Source: Providencia rettgeri
Lineage (GTDB): Bacteria > Pseudomonadota > Gammaproteobacteria > Enterobacterales > Enterobacteriaceae
Assembly (NCBI RefSeq): GCF_013702265.1
Contig: NZ_CP059348.1
Span: 3,224,001-3,288,000, forward strand
Direction: 5' to 3'
DNA: 64,000 nucleotides
In this document: one piece after another, positions 11,810-20,757 of the stretch
Position numbering within the stretch: the stretch's first letter is position 1
Layout: every line of letters begins with the position of its first letter
Translations under genes and position numbers: made by a program
Notes under the pieces: generated by a model
What the model was told of the DNA's origin: nothing
The model's input: only the letters and a program-made list of their open reading frames with translations
Database searches by the model: none

Positions 11810-12148
11810 TTATTCACCCATCACGGTGAATTGAAAGTAGCTATCTAACTCACGCAAATGATCGAGGAATGCAATAAAGCGCCCTTCTTCATCGTCTTTG
11901 TAGATCTCTTCAAAATATGGTGCGATAGCAAAATTGCTCGGCAACATGGCACCTTGATCAATCATCGCAGTCAACCGAGGAATTAAAATCCACTGTAACC
12001 ATTGCGCAGCCTCCATCGTATCGATGGCGAAAGGCTCTACACTTTCAAACGCGTCTGGACTTGGTGGTACTTCTTCCCATAAGGATTTAGCTCTCATCTC
12101 TATTTCAAGATGACCGAGTTTCTCAAGGATGCGTTGCTCAATATTCAT
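11810..12148 (-). CDS. yqcC: YqcC family protein (DUF446)
   Basis: A 112-residue protein of the YqcC/DUF446 family, predicted to be a small helical bundle. Recognised by its place upstream of truC and yqcA and by segments such as PFAIDTMEAAQWLQWILIPR (residues about 38-57). It is acidic with no catalytic motif visible. The function is unknown; constant linkage to truC suggests a tRNA or RNA connection, but that is only association. The 16-17 bp tandem repeat begins about 55 bp upstream of its start and may lie within or near its promoter. Confidence 0.9.
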   Translation of the reverse strand: MNIEQRILEKLGHLEIEMRAKSLWEEVPPSPDAFESVEPFAIDTMEAAQWLQWILIPRLTAMIDQGAMLPSNFAIAPYFEEIYKDDEEGRFIAFLDHLRELDSYFQFTVMGE

Positions 12149-12462
12149 ACTAAAACCTATTCAACTATAATAATTCAAAATATACCGTATTTTTGGACAC
12201 CGTTTTGTCGCAAACATGGTTCTGTCATAAACATAGTCTGTCGCAAATATAGTCTGTCGCAAATATAGCTCTGCCGCAAACATGGGGATGAGACAAGCAA
12301 AAAACAATCATGAGCCTAAAAATTGACTTTCAATTCTCCATTCTTAACATTTATTAAAATAATGAATATTTGTTTATCATTCGTTGTATGTTCAGCATTT
12401 ATTATCAAATGTTTTTCTACACAGTTTGCTTTTTTCATTATTAACATAAAGATGGTTTATCT
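12149..12462. other. Divergent intergenic region between yqcC and the ybjX-like gene
   Basis: About 314 bp. It holds the 16-17 bp tandem repeat at 12203-12287, followed by very AT-rich sequence (12300-12460) that probably carries the promoter of the downstream gene. No further gene was seen. Confidence 0.5.
12203..12287. repeat. 16-17 bp tandem repeat, five units
   Basis: Units start at about 12203, 12221, 12237, 12253 and 12270 with core TCTGTCGCAAATATAG. The third and fourth are identical over 16 bp; the outer ones diverge. Noncoding. Confidence 0.85.
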
Positions 12463-13359
12463 ATGGGACTATTAAAGCAGTGGCGTCAACAAAACAAGAC
12501 ATGGAAATCTTTCACTAACAAATACGTACAGCTAAAAAGAAAGATCCGCATTGCTAAGTTGCCTTCACAACAATATCAGCAATATCAATCGATGTGCGAT
12601 ACATACCAAAGCGCCCAGCTATCAGCGACTATCGATGGTGTACCTCAATTTATTGAGCGACCAATCAACAAATATCTGCATAAAGCATGGAGCGGTAAAC
12701 AGAAATTATCCACTGCAAGCTACACGTTAGATTTAATTGAAAAAACCTTTACGCCTGAAGCTATTAACGCCATGTTTTCAGATAAACGAGATGGCTTAAC
12801 GGTCGCGAATATTGAGCTAAAATCTGGTGATTTTGCCCAATTAAAAATGATTTATTCTCAATATCCACGTGAAGGGGATCTCTCCATCCATTTACTCAAT
12901 GAAACGGGTGATGAAATCTATTTGATGAGTTTCTCATTTGGTGAACAAGGCCAGCTGTATGTCTGCTCTCTACAAGGGCCATCGACAGAGCAGAGTGTAG
13001 AGCAAGTGAAATCCATCACAAAGCAGATGCATGCAATGAGGCCTAAAAACCTTTTGATGTCTGCTATTTATGCAGTAGCTGCTTATTTCCAAATCAAATC
13101 TATTCTCGGAATTTCAAATAACAGTCATATCAAAAGCCAGCATTTAAAATCTAGCTACGATACCTTTTGGGAGGAATGTGGCGGCGTTTTAAATGCTGAA
13201 GGTTGGTATCAATTACCGCTTCAAGAGCCGATGCGTGATATCGAATCAGTAAAAAGCCAGAGACGTTCTGAATTTCGTAAGCGCGAAGCACTGAGAGAAG
13301 CTATGTCCCAAAGCATTATTGAGTCCCTTACCCAATACTCAAACTCAGCTCAGAAATAA
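12463..13359 (+). CDS. VirK/YbjX family protein (DUF535)
   Basis: A 298-residue protein recognised as a YbjX/VirK-type DUF535 family member from the pattern SIHLLNETGDEIYLMSFSF (about residues 145-163), the LQGP motif shortly after, then MRPKNLLM and an I-x-G/S-I-S-N-N-x-H motif near residues 225-232. There is no signal peptide or membrane segment. Family members in Salmonella and Shigella are linked to virulence, outer-membrane integrity and peptide resistance, but the biochemical role is unresolved. It stands alone between yqcC and syd, where E. coli has no such gene, so it may be a lineage-specific insertion. The C-terminal 40 residues are highly charged. Confidence 0.85.
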   Translation: MGLLKQWRQQNKTWKSFTNKYVQLKRKIRIAKLPSQQYQQYQSMCDTYQSAQLSATIDGVPQFIERPINKYLHKAWSGKQKLSTASYTLDLIEKTFTPEAINAMFSDKRDGLTVANIELKSGDFAQLKMIYSQYPREGDLSIHLLNETGDEIYLMSFSFGEQGQLYVCSLQGPSTEQSVEQVKSITKQMHAMRPKNLLMSAIYAVAAYFQIKSILGISNNSHIKSQHLKSSYDTFWEECGGVLNAEGWYQLPLQEPMRDIESVKSQRRSEFRKREALREAMSQSIIESLTQYSNSAQK

Positions 13360-13362
13360 AAA

Positions 13363-13392
13363 AAGTAGCCAGTTAAAACTAACTGGCTACTT
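13363..13392. terminator. Terminator hairpin between the ybjX-like gene and syd
   Basis: A perfect 12-bp stem, AAGTAGCCAGTT/AACTGGCTACTT, with a 6-nt loop. On the minus strand it is followed by seven T, so it works best for transcripts coming from syd. On the plus strand the tail is weaker. Confidence 0.8.
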
Positions 13393-13744
13393 ATCTCTCA
13401 ATTGACTTGCATCCTGCAATGCGACTTCCTGCCGCCTAACATCCTGTTAGATAAAAATTTAGCAGACCAACTGTTCTGCTAGGTTATCCATTTCCTTGTT
13501 TTTTATATGTAAAAAAGCTAAACAACTACCCTGTCCAGCCCGATAAGAATGTATTAAATCCATTAACCAAACAACCTAGTGTTCTACATTCTGGTTATTC
13601 AAAAAATAGTAAAAAACTTAAAATGGATAGTAACGCCATGAAATTAAAAGTTAAATAGTTCTCATTTCAGTAAAATGAAAAATTATTAAGACATGGCTTA
13701 ACCAAATTGTAGGCAATAACCTACAACACCATGCTATACATCTC
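13393..13744. other. Noncoding gap after syd
   Basis: About 350 bp without a gene-like frame. A second terminator-like hairpin on the minus strand (TAGCAGA 13475-13481 with TCTGCTA 13460-13466, then AATTTTTAT) lies about 270 bp past the syd stop. The rest is AT-rich with no clear signal. Confidence 0.45.
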
Positions 13745-14305
13745 TTACCCCTGAGATGATATAACGGGCTTCAGTTGTTGAATAAAGCTCGCAAGATTTT
13801 CTGCAATAACTTGTCGTTGCTTGCTTCCAAACGTTTCTACAATAATTTCTCCGGTTAAATTACACATAGAAATCATCTCTAATTCAGAGTCTAACGTAGC
13901 AATAAACAGCGTTGGTGCTAACTTTAAGCGCTTTTGAGTCACCAAATGCCCAATCAAGTTTTCCTGTAAGCGAATAAAGTCCTCCTCGCTCCACACTTGC
14001 ACCAAATTCAATGACAAGTCACCAAATGTCGCATTCATGTCTCCAGCTAACTGAGTGGTATAAAAAGCGTGAATATCGTCCTGTAATTGGAGATCTAGCG
14101 CATTAGCCACATTATTTAAGCTTTTCTCTTTTAATGGAAACGGTTGAGGCTCCCAATAAACCACATCATCACCAGTACGAACGATGCAAGGAGAAGGTAC
14201 CCCATACAGCTCAGCAGACACCGGCGGAAGCCCCGTTGCTTCTTGCCACTTAGCCACATACTGGCTGGTAAAATTTTTAATTAAATCAGAGATTATTGTA
14301 TTCAT
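13745..14305 (-). CDS. syd: SecY-interacting protein Syd
   Basis: Peripheral cytoplasmic-membrane protein that binds SecY and is thought to check improperly assembled translocons. The protein is 186 residues (181 in E. coli) and full length by alignment from memory, with conserved LYGVPSPCI near residues 33-41 and a DLSLNLVQVW segment near 95-104. It is divergent from queF, the same arrangement as E. coli. No membrane segment is visible, as expected for Syd. Confidence 0.94.
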   Translation of the reverse strand: MNTIISDLIKNFTSQYVAKWQEATGLPPVSAELYGVPSPCIVRTGDDVVYWEPQPFPLKEKSLNNVANALDLQLQDDIHAFYTTQLAGDMNATFGDLSLNLVQVWSEEDFIRLQENLIGHLVTQKRLKLAPTLFIATLDSELEMISMCNLTGEIIVETFGSKQRQVIAENLASFIQQLKPVISSQG

Positions 14306-14463
14306 CGTTTTTCAATTGTGAGAAATGACATTATTGAAACCAATTTAAATTGGCAGACTCAATATTACGGATAAGTGGTATTATGACAGAAGTTAACCAG
14401 CGAATAAAACGCACTCAGTTTGCCAATGTTCAGCACTGACACACCGAAAAGATAAGGATCACA

Positions 14464-15309
14464 ATGTCTCACTATCAAAATAACCCCGCTCTCGATAATT
14501 TAACCCTCGGGAAAAAGACGGCTTATCATGACCAGTATGATGCCACTTTATTGCAAGCGGTGCCGCGTAGCCTTAATCGTGATCCTTTGGATATTCATGC
14601 TGATACACTGCCATTCCACGGTGCCGATATTTGGACACTGTATGAACTCTCTTGGCTAAATGCCCGTGGCGTTCCTCAAGTGGCGATAGGCTCTGTCAGT
14701 GTAGATGCGACAAGTGAAAATCTGGTGGAGTCAAAAAGCTTCAAGCTTTATCTCAATAGTTTCAATCAGACTCGCTTCGAAACGTGGGAAAATGTGCGAA
14801 GCATTTTGCAAAATGACCTAAGCCGCTGTGCTAATGGCGAGGTTAAGGTTACACTTTATAAACTTGATGACTTCACTCAGCAAGCCATTCACCCATTCCA
14901 AGGTGTCTGTATTGATGAGCAAGAGATTGACATCGATAACTATGAATTTAATCGCGACTATTTGGTCGATTGCACCCAACCAGAGGTCGTCGAAGAAACC
15001 CTCGTCAGCCACCTGTTGAAATCAAATTGTTTGATAACCAACCAACCTGATTGGGGCTCAGTACAAATTCATTATCGTGGTCCGAAAATTGGCCGTGAAG
15101 CGTTATTACGTTACCTCGTCTCATTTCGTCATCATAATGAATTCCACGAACAGTGTGTGGAGCGCATCTTCAACGACATAACAATACTGTGCAAACCAGA
15201 AAAATTATCGGTGTATGCACGCTATACTCGCCGAGGTGGGCTTGATATCAACCCATGGCGCAGTAATGAACAATTCGAGCCTGACACGGGTCGTTTGGCA
15301 CGGCAATAA
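14464..15309 (+). CDS. queF: NADPH-dependent 7-cyano-7-deazaguanine reductase, long type
   Basis: Reduces the nitrile of preQ0 to the amine preQ1 in queuosine tRNA modification. The protein is 281 residues (282 in E. coli), the two-domain tunnelling-fold form. The active-site motif [13 protein letters not shown] contains the nucleophile Cys189 and the acid/base Asp196, one residue off E. coli numbering. The [13 protein letters not shown] stretch of the C-terminal half matches the substrate-binding region. The ribosome binding site AAGGATCACA lies directly upstream. It diverges from syd and is probably independent of ppnN, which starts about 100 bp later. Confidence 0.97.
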   Translation: MSHYQNNPALDNLTLGKKTAYHDQYDATLLQAVPRSLNRDPLDIHADTLPFHGADIWTLYELSWLNARGVPQVAIGSVSVDATSENLVESKSFKLYLNSFNQTRFETWENVRSILQNDLSRCANGEVKVTLYKLDDFTQQAIHPFQGVCIDEQEIDIDNYEFNRDYLVDCTQPEVVEETLVSHLLKSNCLITNQPDWGSVQIHYRGPKIGREALLRYLVSFRHHNEFHEQCVERIFNDITILCKPEKLSVYARYTRRGGLDINPWRSNEQFEPDTGRLARQ

Positions 15310-15412
15310 GTACCTACTAAATTGAAAATCAGTGTAATTTAAGAGAATGCTATTTAAATCATTTTCAATGTAATTCACGCGTCAAGAGCCCAATTGGGCA
15401 AAGGAGTGTTAC

Positions 15413-16780
15413 TTGATTACTCATATCAGTCCATTAGGATCTATGGATCTATTGTCTCAGCTTGAAGTCGATATGCTGAAACGTACGGCGAGCAGCCATT
15501 TGTATCAGCTATATCGAAACTGCTCCTTAGCGGTATTACATTCAGGAAGCCTAACTGACAGCAGTAAAGAGCTTTTAGAAAAAAGTGCAGGTTTTGATAT
15601 CAACATTTTACGCCGTGAGCGTGGTATCAAATTAGAGCTTATCAACCCGCCAGAAAAAGCGTTCGTTGACGGTAAAATTATTCGCTCATTGCAAGCAAAC
15701 TTGTTTGCCGTACTGCGCGACATTCTGTTTGTTCACGCTCAAATCAGCAACGCCAAACAGCAGTTACATCTCGATTTAGAAAACAGCACTCACCTCACTA
15801 ATATGATCTTTTCCATCTTACGTAACGCTCGTGCGCTACATATTGGTGAAGAGCCGAATATGATTGTGTGCTGGGGTGGTCACTCCATTAATGAAAATGA
15901 ATACCTGTATGGCCGTAAAGTCGGTAATGAACTAGGCTTGCGCGAACTGAACATCTGTACGGGTTGTGGACCGGGAGCCATGGAGGCACCAATGAAAGGT
16001 GCCGCGGTAGGTCACGCTCAACAGCGCTATAAAGATAGTCGTTTTATCGGGTTAACTGAGCCATCCATCATCGCGGCTGAACCACCTAACCCATTAGTGA
16101 ATGAACTGATCATCATGCCAGACATTGAAAAACGTCTTGAGGCATTTGTCCGTTTAGCCCACGGGATCATTATTTTCCCTGGTGGTGTGGGAACTGCAGA
16201 AGAGCTGCTGTATCTGCTGGGTATTATGATGGATCCTGAAAATACCGAGCAAGTGCTGCCATTAGTCCTGACTGGACCGAAAGAGAGCGCTGAATACTTC
16301 TCTGTTTTGGATGATTTTATTCGCCATACTCTGGGAGATGAAGCGAGCAAACATTACCAAATCATTATCGACAACCCGCAAGAAGTGGCACGCGTGATGA
16401 AAAAAGGTATGTCTGCAGTGAAAGAGTGCCGTCGTAATACGGGTGATGCGTACAGCTTCAACTGGTCAATTAAAATCGCCCCTGACCTACAGCATCCGTT
16501 TGAACCAACCCATGAAAATATGGCGTCACTGAATCTGCATCCGGGCCAATCCCCAGAAAAACTGGCTTCAGATTTACGCCGTGCTTTCTCTGGAATTGTC
16601 GCCGGTAACGTCAAAGAAGTCGGCATGAAAGCGATTGAAAAACATGGTCCTTTCAAAATTCATGGGGATAGCGACATCATGAAACGCATGGATATTTTAC
16701 TCCAAGGTTTCGTGAAACAGCATCGTATGAAGTTGCCGGGTGGCACCGCTTACGAACCTTGCTATGAAATTGTGAAATAA
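15413..16780 (+). CDS. ppnN: Pyrimidine/purine nucleotide 5'-monophosphate nucleosidase PpnN
   Basis: Cleaves the N-glycosidic bond of nucleoside monophosphates to the base and ribose 5-phosphate; in E. coli it binds (p)ppGpp and aids recovery from starvation. The protein is 455 residues (454 in E. coli). The LOG-family core carries [16 protein letters not shown] around residues 183-198 and the phosphate-binding PGGVGTAEE near 257-265, flanked by N- and C-terminal PpnN-specific domains. The start is TTG at 15413, chosen because AAGGAG lies 6 bp upstream and homology begins [12 protein letters not shown] exactly there; the next ATG would lose conserved residues. Confidence 0.95.
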   Translation: MITHISPLGSMDLLSQLEVDMLKRTASSHLYQLYRNCSLAVLHSGSLTDSSKELLEKSAGFDINILRRERGIKLELINPPEKAFVDGKIIRSLQANLFAVLRDILFVHAQISNAKQQLHLDLENSTHLTNMIFSILRNARALHIGEEPNMIVCWGGHSINENEYLYGRKVGNELGLRELNICTGCGPGAMEAPMKGAAVGHAQQRYKDSRFIGLTEPSIIAAEPPNPLVNELIIMPDIEKRLEAFVRLAHGIIIFPGGVGTAEELLYLLGIMMDPENTEQVLPLVLTGPKESAEYFSVLDDFIRHTLGDEASKHYQIIIDNPQEVARVMKKGMSAVKECRRNTGDAYSFNWSIKIAPDLQHPFEPTHENMASLNLHPGQSPEKLASDLRRAFSGIVAGNVKEVGMKAIEKHGPFKIHGDSDIMKRMDILLQGFVKQHRMKLPGGTAYEPCYEIVK

Positions 16781-16824
16781 TCACCTACGCGCCAAGGATG
16801 GCGCGTTTAACCACCAAACGGCTT

Positions 16825-17580
16825 ATGATCCATTTATTAATTATTGATGCTTTAAACTTAATTCGACGTATCCACGCGGTTCAGGGTAGCCCATGTGGAG
16901 AGACCTGTTTGTCCGCTATTTCTCAGTTGATTAACCACACTAACGCCACCCATATCGTGGCAGTATTTGATGAAGAAGGTCGCCACCATAGTTGGCGTCA
17001 TGAGAAACTGCCTGACTATAAAGCCGGGCGTCAGCCTATGCCTGAAAACTTGCAAGCTGAGTTACCTCAGCTCGTTGCTCAGTTTGAAGAAAATGGTATT
17101 CATTGCTGGCAATCTGAAGGTGATGAAGCTGATGATTTAGCCGCAACTCTTGCCAAACGTATTGCCGATTCTGGGCATACCGTCACCATCGTCTCTACCG
17201 ATAAAGGTTACTGCCAGCTACTTTCTCCAAACCTGCGTATCCGTGACTATTTTCAAAAACGTTGGTTGGACGTACCTTTCATCGAGAATGAATTTGGAGT
17301 CAAGCCTGAACAACTACCTGATTACTGGGGTTTAGCGGGGATCAGCAGCAGTAAAGTTCCTGGAGTGGCAGGTATTGGCGCAAAAAGTGCCACGGAGCTA
17401 CTTCAGCGATTCCACACGATTGAAAATCTGTACGCCAACTTTGATGCTCTTGAAGAGAAATGGCAGAAAAAACTGATTAACCAACAAGAAATGGCGCTTA
17501 TCTGTCGCGATATTGCCACATTAAAAACAGACATTGCCTTGAAAGGTAATCTGAATCAGTTACGCTATCAAGCTAAATAG
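16825..17580 (+). CDS. xni: Flap endonuclease Xni (ExoIX)
   Basis: Structure-specific 5' flap endonuclease homologous to the 5' nuclease domain of DNA polymerase I, thought to act in flap processing. The frame opens at 16798, but the ATG at 16825 gives 251 residues, the E. coli length, beginning [17 protein letters not shown]; the upstream ATG touches an AAGG sequence with no spacer. Acidic metal ligands are visible in IIDALN, FDEEGR, DEADD and STDKGYCQ, and the helix-hairpin-helix in [15 protein letters not shown]. It lies about 45 bp downstream of ppnN and faces rlmM across a bidirectional terminator. Confidence 0.92.
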   Translation: MIHLLIIDALNLIRRIHAVQGSPCGETCLSAISQLINHTNATHIVAVFDEEGRHHSWRHEKLPDYKAGRQPMPENLQAELPQLVAQFEENGIHCWQSEGDEADDLAATLAKRIADSGHTVTIVSTDKGYCQLLSPNLRIRDYFQKRWLDVPFIENEFGVKPEQLPDYWGLAGISSSKVPGVAGIGAKSATELLQRFHTIENLYANFDALEEKWQKKLINQQEMALICRDIATLKTDIALKGNLNQLRYQAK

Positions 17581-17590
17581 CAGGCACAAA

Positions 17591-17613
17591 AAAGGTCACT
17601 TCACAGTGACCTT
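17591..17613. terminator. Bidirectional terminator between xni and rlmM
   Basis: AAAGGTCACT pairs with AGTGACCTTT across a 3-nt loop. T runs lie on both sides, five on the plus strand and seven on the minus strand, so it should stop transcription from both convergent genes. Confidence 0.9.
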
Positions 17614-17637
17614 TTTACTATTCAAGCCAACTTTGAC

Positions 17638-18741
17638 TTAATAATATTCACGTGCCATTGGGTTTGCAGACCAAACACGTTGTACATGCACGGTGACTTC
17701 TTCACGGTCATGATACAAATGTTTCGCGTGGATCAGAACGTTGATACCATTCTCTTTCAGCTGAACTTTCATTTTTTCCAGAATATGCGCGACTTCTTCA
17801 TAACGCTTTTTCATCGGCAGCTTCAAGTTAAAAATGGTCTCGCGGCACCAGCCTTCTTGCAGCCACTGAGTCATTAATGCGGCCACTTTGGCAGGTTTTT
17901 CCACCATATCACATACGAGCCACGTGATATTTTGAGAGGTTGGCTTAAATTTAAAACCATCTTCACGGTGATGTCGAACTTGCCCTGTGTCCATCAAGCT
18001 TTCTGCCATTGGACCATTATCTACCGCTTCCACCATCATGCTGCGTTTGACGAGCTGGTAAGTCCATCCTCCCGGACATGCGCCTAAATCCACTGCTTTC
18101 ATGCCACTCGCTAAACGCTCATCCCACTCTTCATAAGGAATAAACACATGGAAAGCCTCTTCCAGCTTTAACGTCGAACGGCTTGGTGCATCCGATGGGA
18201 ACTTCAAGCGCGGAATACCCATATAGAAATTCGAGCTATTATTCGAATAAGAATAACCAGTATAGCAGCACCCCGGTGCAATAAAGAACACGTGAACGAC
18301 TGGGCGTTTAAAGTTCTCTTGCGCTAATAAGACTTTCTCTTGGCGTAATGCATTACGCAGAGGTACCGTAAATTTACGGCAGAATTTCATCAATTCTTTT
18401 GATTCATTGGTATCCGCAACTTCAACACGCAGATCGCCCGCTCTCTCAACCTGCTGGCTAAGCGCATTCACAATCGGTGTGACTCTATCTTCTGGTGGTA
18501 AATCTTTTAATAAATCACCCACCACAAACATTTGGCGAGCAAAAATCAATTCACGAAATGGAAGTGTACGCGCAAGGATGTCCGCATCCTCAGATTGATA
18601 ACATTCGAAAATAACATAGCCGCTATTTTCTTTAACGCGGGCAAAACCATAAATTTCGCGTTGCCCTGCTTTATCTGTAATTTCTGCTGCGCACTCTTTT
18701 TCAAAGCCCGGGCGGCAATATAATGCAATTTTATTACTCAT
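17638..18741 (-). CDS. rlmM: 23S rRNA (cytidine(2498)-2'-O)-methyltransferase RlmM
   Basis: Methylates the ribose of C2498 in 23S rRNA using S-adenosylmethionine. The protein is 367 residues (366 in E. coli). An N-terminal THUMP-like RNA-binding region covers about residues 1-160. The Rossmann methyltransferase domain carries the SAM loop [15 protein letters not shown] near residues 212-226. The catalytic K-D-K-E type residues are consistent with the family (for example [13 protein letters not shown]). It overlaps the upstream gene ygdD by 8 bp, indicating translational coupling. Confidence 0.96.
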   Translation of the reverse strand: MSNKIALYCRPGFEKECAAEITDKAGQREIYGFARVKENSGYVIFECYQSEDADILARTLPFRELIFARQMFVVGDLLKDLPPEDRVTPIVNALSQQVERAGDLRVEVADTNESKELMKFCRKFTVPLRNALRQEKVLLAQENFKRPVVHVFFIAPGCCYTGYSYSNNSSNFYMGIPRLKFPSDAPSRSTLKLEEAFHVFIPYEEWDERLASGMKAVDLGACPGGWTYQLVKRSMMVEAVDNGPMAESLMDTGQVRHHREDGFKFKPTSQNITWLVCDMVEKPAKVAALMTQWLQEGWCRETIFNLKLPMKKRYEEVAHILEKMKVQLKENGINVLIHAKHLYHDREEVTVHVQRVWSANPMAREYY

Positions 18742-19129
18742 TGCGTGACGCCGATTTCCTTAGACGCATAGCGCCAATAACAACTAAAAGCCAGCCAACG
18801 AGGAAGCAAACGCCACCTATTGGCGTAAAATAAGAGAAGTATTTTACCTGCAATAAGGCCATACAATAAAGGCTACCGCTAAAAAGAAGTATCCCTACGG
18901 AGAAAAACACACCCGCCCAATAGAACCACAAAATGACTTTACGCAGTAATACCGCACCCAGCACCATTAATGCAACGGTATGAAACATTTGATAACGTAG
19001 CCCTGTTTCAATCCAAGCCATTTGATGAGCGCTCATAATTGGAGAAAGTGCATGAGAGCCAATGGCGCCAAATGCAACAATAAAAAATCCACTAATCCCT
19101 GCAAAAATTAACATCAAACGACTATTCAC
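18734..19129 (-). CDS. ygdD: YgdD family inner membrane protein (DUF423)
   Basis: A 131-residue integral membrane protein of the DUF423/TMEM256 family. Four hydrophobic segments are visible, at about residues 7-28, 47-64, 70-90 and 97-121, with the characteristic [10 protein letters not shown] motif after the first. The same length and place, between gcvA and rlmM, are found in E. coli. It starts 27 bp after gcvA and its last 8 bp overlap rlmM, so gcvA-ygdD-rlmM is probably one transcript. Function unknown. Confidence 0.93.
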   Translation of the reverse strand: MNSRLMLIFAGISGFFIVAFGAIGSHALSPIMSAHQMAWIETGLRYQMFHTVALMVLGAVLLRKVILWFYWAGVFFSVGILLFSGSLYCMALLQVKYFSYFTPIGGVCFLVGWLLVVIGAMRLRKSASRNE

Positions 19130-19156
19130 AATAGCACCTTCGTTTTAACTGTTTGA

Positions 19157-20098
19157 TTATTGTATATGCGTCAAATCTTGGTCATTGGTAATAAAGCCAA
19201 GCTTTTCTTGCTCACTGGCTGCTTGTGCAAGGATCCATTGACGAAATGCCGCTATTTTCCCTAAATCGGCCTGACTCTCTTGGCAGACCAGATAGAATGC
19301 ATTTTTACTGACTAATACTTCACTAAACGGACACACCAATCTGCCGGCATCAATCTCATTCTTTGCCATCACATTATTGGTTAATGCCACCCCTTGCCCA
19401 TGAACTGCTGCTTGGATCACCATGGCACTGTGACTAAAAATAGGCCCTTGCTGCACATTCACAATATTTTGTAGATCTAATTGCTTAACATAAGCTTGCC
19501 AATCACGACGAGAAGAGTCATGAAGCAGCGTATGCTTAGCTAAATCTTCCGGGTTCTTCAGTTGATTTCCCCCGGTCATCAATGCAGGTGAACACACTGG
19601 CATTAAATATTCGGCGTAAAGTCTGTCCGTTCTTAAGCCTGTCCAGTTTCCTCGGCCATAAAAAATGGCCACATCCACATCATCCGCTAGCTTATCTTCT
19701 TCCCGATCAACCGCTTGAATACGCACATCAATGCCTGGGAAAGCTTGGTTAAATCCAGAAAGCCGAGGAACCAGCCATTGTATCGCGAAACTTGGCGATA
19801 AGCTTACAGTTAGTGCGCCTTTTGCACTTCTGGCTTGAAGCTTTCTCGTCGCTTCATTTAAAGACGAGAAAATTTCCTTGATATCAAGGTAATAACTTTG
19901 CCCTTCTTCCGTCAGCAGTAGTGATCGATTTCGACGGCGAAATAGTTTTAATCCGAGGAAATCTTCTAAGCTTTTTATTTGATGACTGACAGCTGCCTGT
20001 GTCACAAATAATTCATCTGCCGCTTTAGTAAAACTTAAATGACGAGCGGCGGCATCAAACACTCTCAGAGCATTTAAAGGCGGTAATCTTTTAGACAT
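19157..20098 (-). CDS. gcvA: Glycine cleavage system transcriptional regulator GcvA (LysR family)
   Basis: DNA-binding regulator that activates gcvTHP when glycine is present and represses it with GcvR when it is absent; it also activates gcvB. The protein is 313 residues (305 in E. coli). The N-terminal winged helix-turn-helix (about residues 8-65, with TKAADELFVTQAAVSHQIK) is followed by a LysR effector domain. Identity with E. coli GcvA is very high from MSKRLPPLNALRVFDAAARH onward; only the C-terminal tail differs. It is divergent from the GcvB small RNA, so the two share a control region. Confidence 0.97.
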   Translation of the reverse strand: MSKRLPPLNALRVFDAAARHLSFTKAADELFVTQAAVSHQIKSLEDFLGLKLFRRRNRSLLLTEEGQSYYLDIKEIFSSLNEATRKLQARSAKGALTVSLSPSFAIQWLVPRLSGFNQAFPGIDVRIQAVDREEDKLADDVDVAIFYGRGNWTGLRTDRLYAEYLMPVCSPALMTGGNQLKNPEDLAKHTLLHDSSRRDWQAYVKQLDLQNIVNVQQGPIFSHSAMVIQAAVHGQGVALTNNVMAKNEIDAGRLVCPFSEVLVSKNAFYLVCQESQADLGKIAAFRQWILAQAASEQEKLGFITNDQDLTHIQ

Positions 20099-20127
20099 AA
20101 TCTCTTCGACTCAGCTTCGTTATACGC

Positions 20128-20193
20128 ATTAGTTTTTCTCATCCGAAGCATTATAAATTGTCCCTTGAGGATACGCCAGTAAATACCTATAGT
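20128..20193 (+). promoter_or_regulatory. gcvB promoter with likely GcvA site
   Basis: The -35 TTGAGG (20165-20170) and -10 TATAGT (20188-20193) are 17 bp apart, and the -10 is 6 bp before the expected GcvB start at 20200. An ATTAG at 20128-20132 (CTAAT on the other strand) matches the core reported for GcvA binding. The promoter elements are seen; GcvA occupancy is inferred from E. coli. Confidence 0.75.
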
Positions 20194-20199
20194 ATGCGC

Positions 20200-20401
20200 A
20201 CTTCCTAAGCCGGAACGAAAAGTTGCAGAGTTTAGTTACTTTGAAACTTTTGGCTTTGTGGTTGTGATGTTGTGTTTGCAAGTTGTCTGGTTAATCCAGG
20301 CTTTGTAGCGATTGCTACTGTTTTTTTTCACTTCCTGTACATTTACCCTGTCTGTCCATAGTGATTTTTATAGTGCACCGCCTAAGCGCGGTGCTTTTTT
20401 T
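20200..20401 (+). ncRNA. gcvB: GcvB small regulatory RNA
   Basis: Hfq-dependent trans-acting small RNA that represses many amino acid and peptide transporter mRNAs. About 202 nt (206 in E. coli). The start ACTTCCT...CCGGAACGAAAAGTT, the GU-rich seed region R1 (20261-20280) and the R2 block around 20329-20365, including CACTTCCTGTACATTTACCC, are nearly identical to E. coli. It ends in a GCACCGC/GCGGTGC terminator hairpin (20375-20394) with seven T. It diverges from gcvA as in E. coli. This gene is too divergent from coding sequence to be mistaken for a frame. Confidence 0.97.
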
Positions 20402-20757
20402 ATTTTGGGCGACATAAAATCCATTATGAAAGATAAAAAAAACATTATCCCATCGGATTTCGAGTAAAAAAGCCCATAAAACGCATCTTAAATTAAATTT
20501 AACCATTCGGTTAAAAAGCAAACCTTCATCGACTTAGTGCGTTAACTTTTTTCAGGCGCGCAATTATTCAAAAATTTGCGCAAAAATCTTCCTGTTAAGT
20601 GTAACAAATTATTTCTAATAATCGATAACTGAATAACATTTTTTATCTCCATCTACTTATTCACTGTTTTCCGTTATTATCATAATCAACGCATATTCAT
20701 AACCACAACTATAGCCACATTCACCTGTTGGATAGCTAACATCAAAGAATCAGCATA
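20402..20757. other. Noncoding gap between gcvB and csdA
   Basis: About 356 bp of AT-rich sequence. E. coli has the small lipoprotein gene ygdI here; no such frame is visible. A GCGCAA/TTGCGC inverted repeat lies near 20558-20581. The csdA promoter must be here but was not identified. Confidence 0.5.

Noticed and set aside
20558-20581. GCGCAA/TTGCGC inverted repeat upstream of csdA
   Set aside because: Only 6 bp per arm in AT-rich sequence, with no T run or known operator match. Too weak to call.
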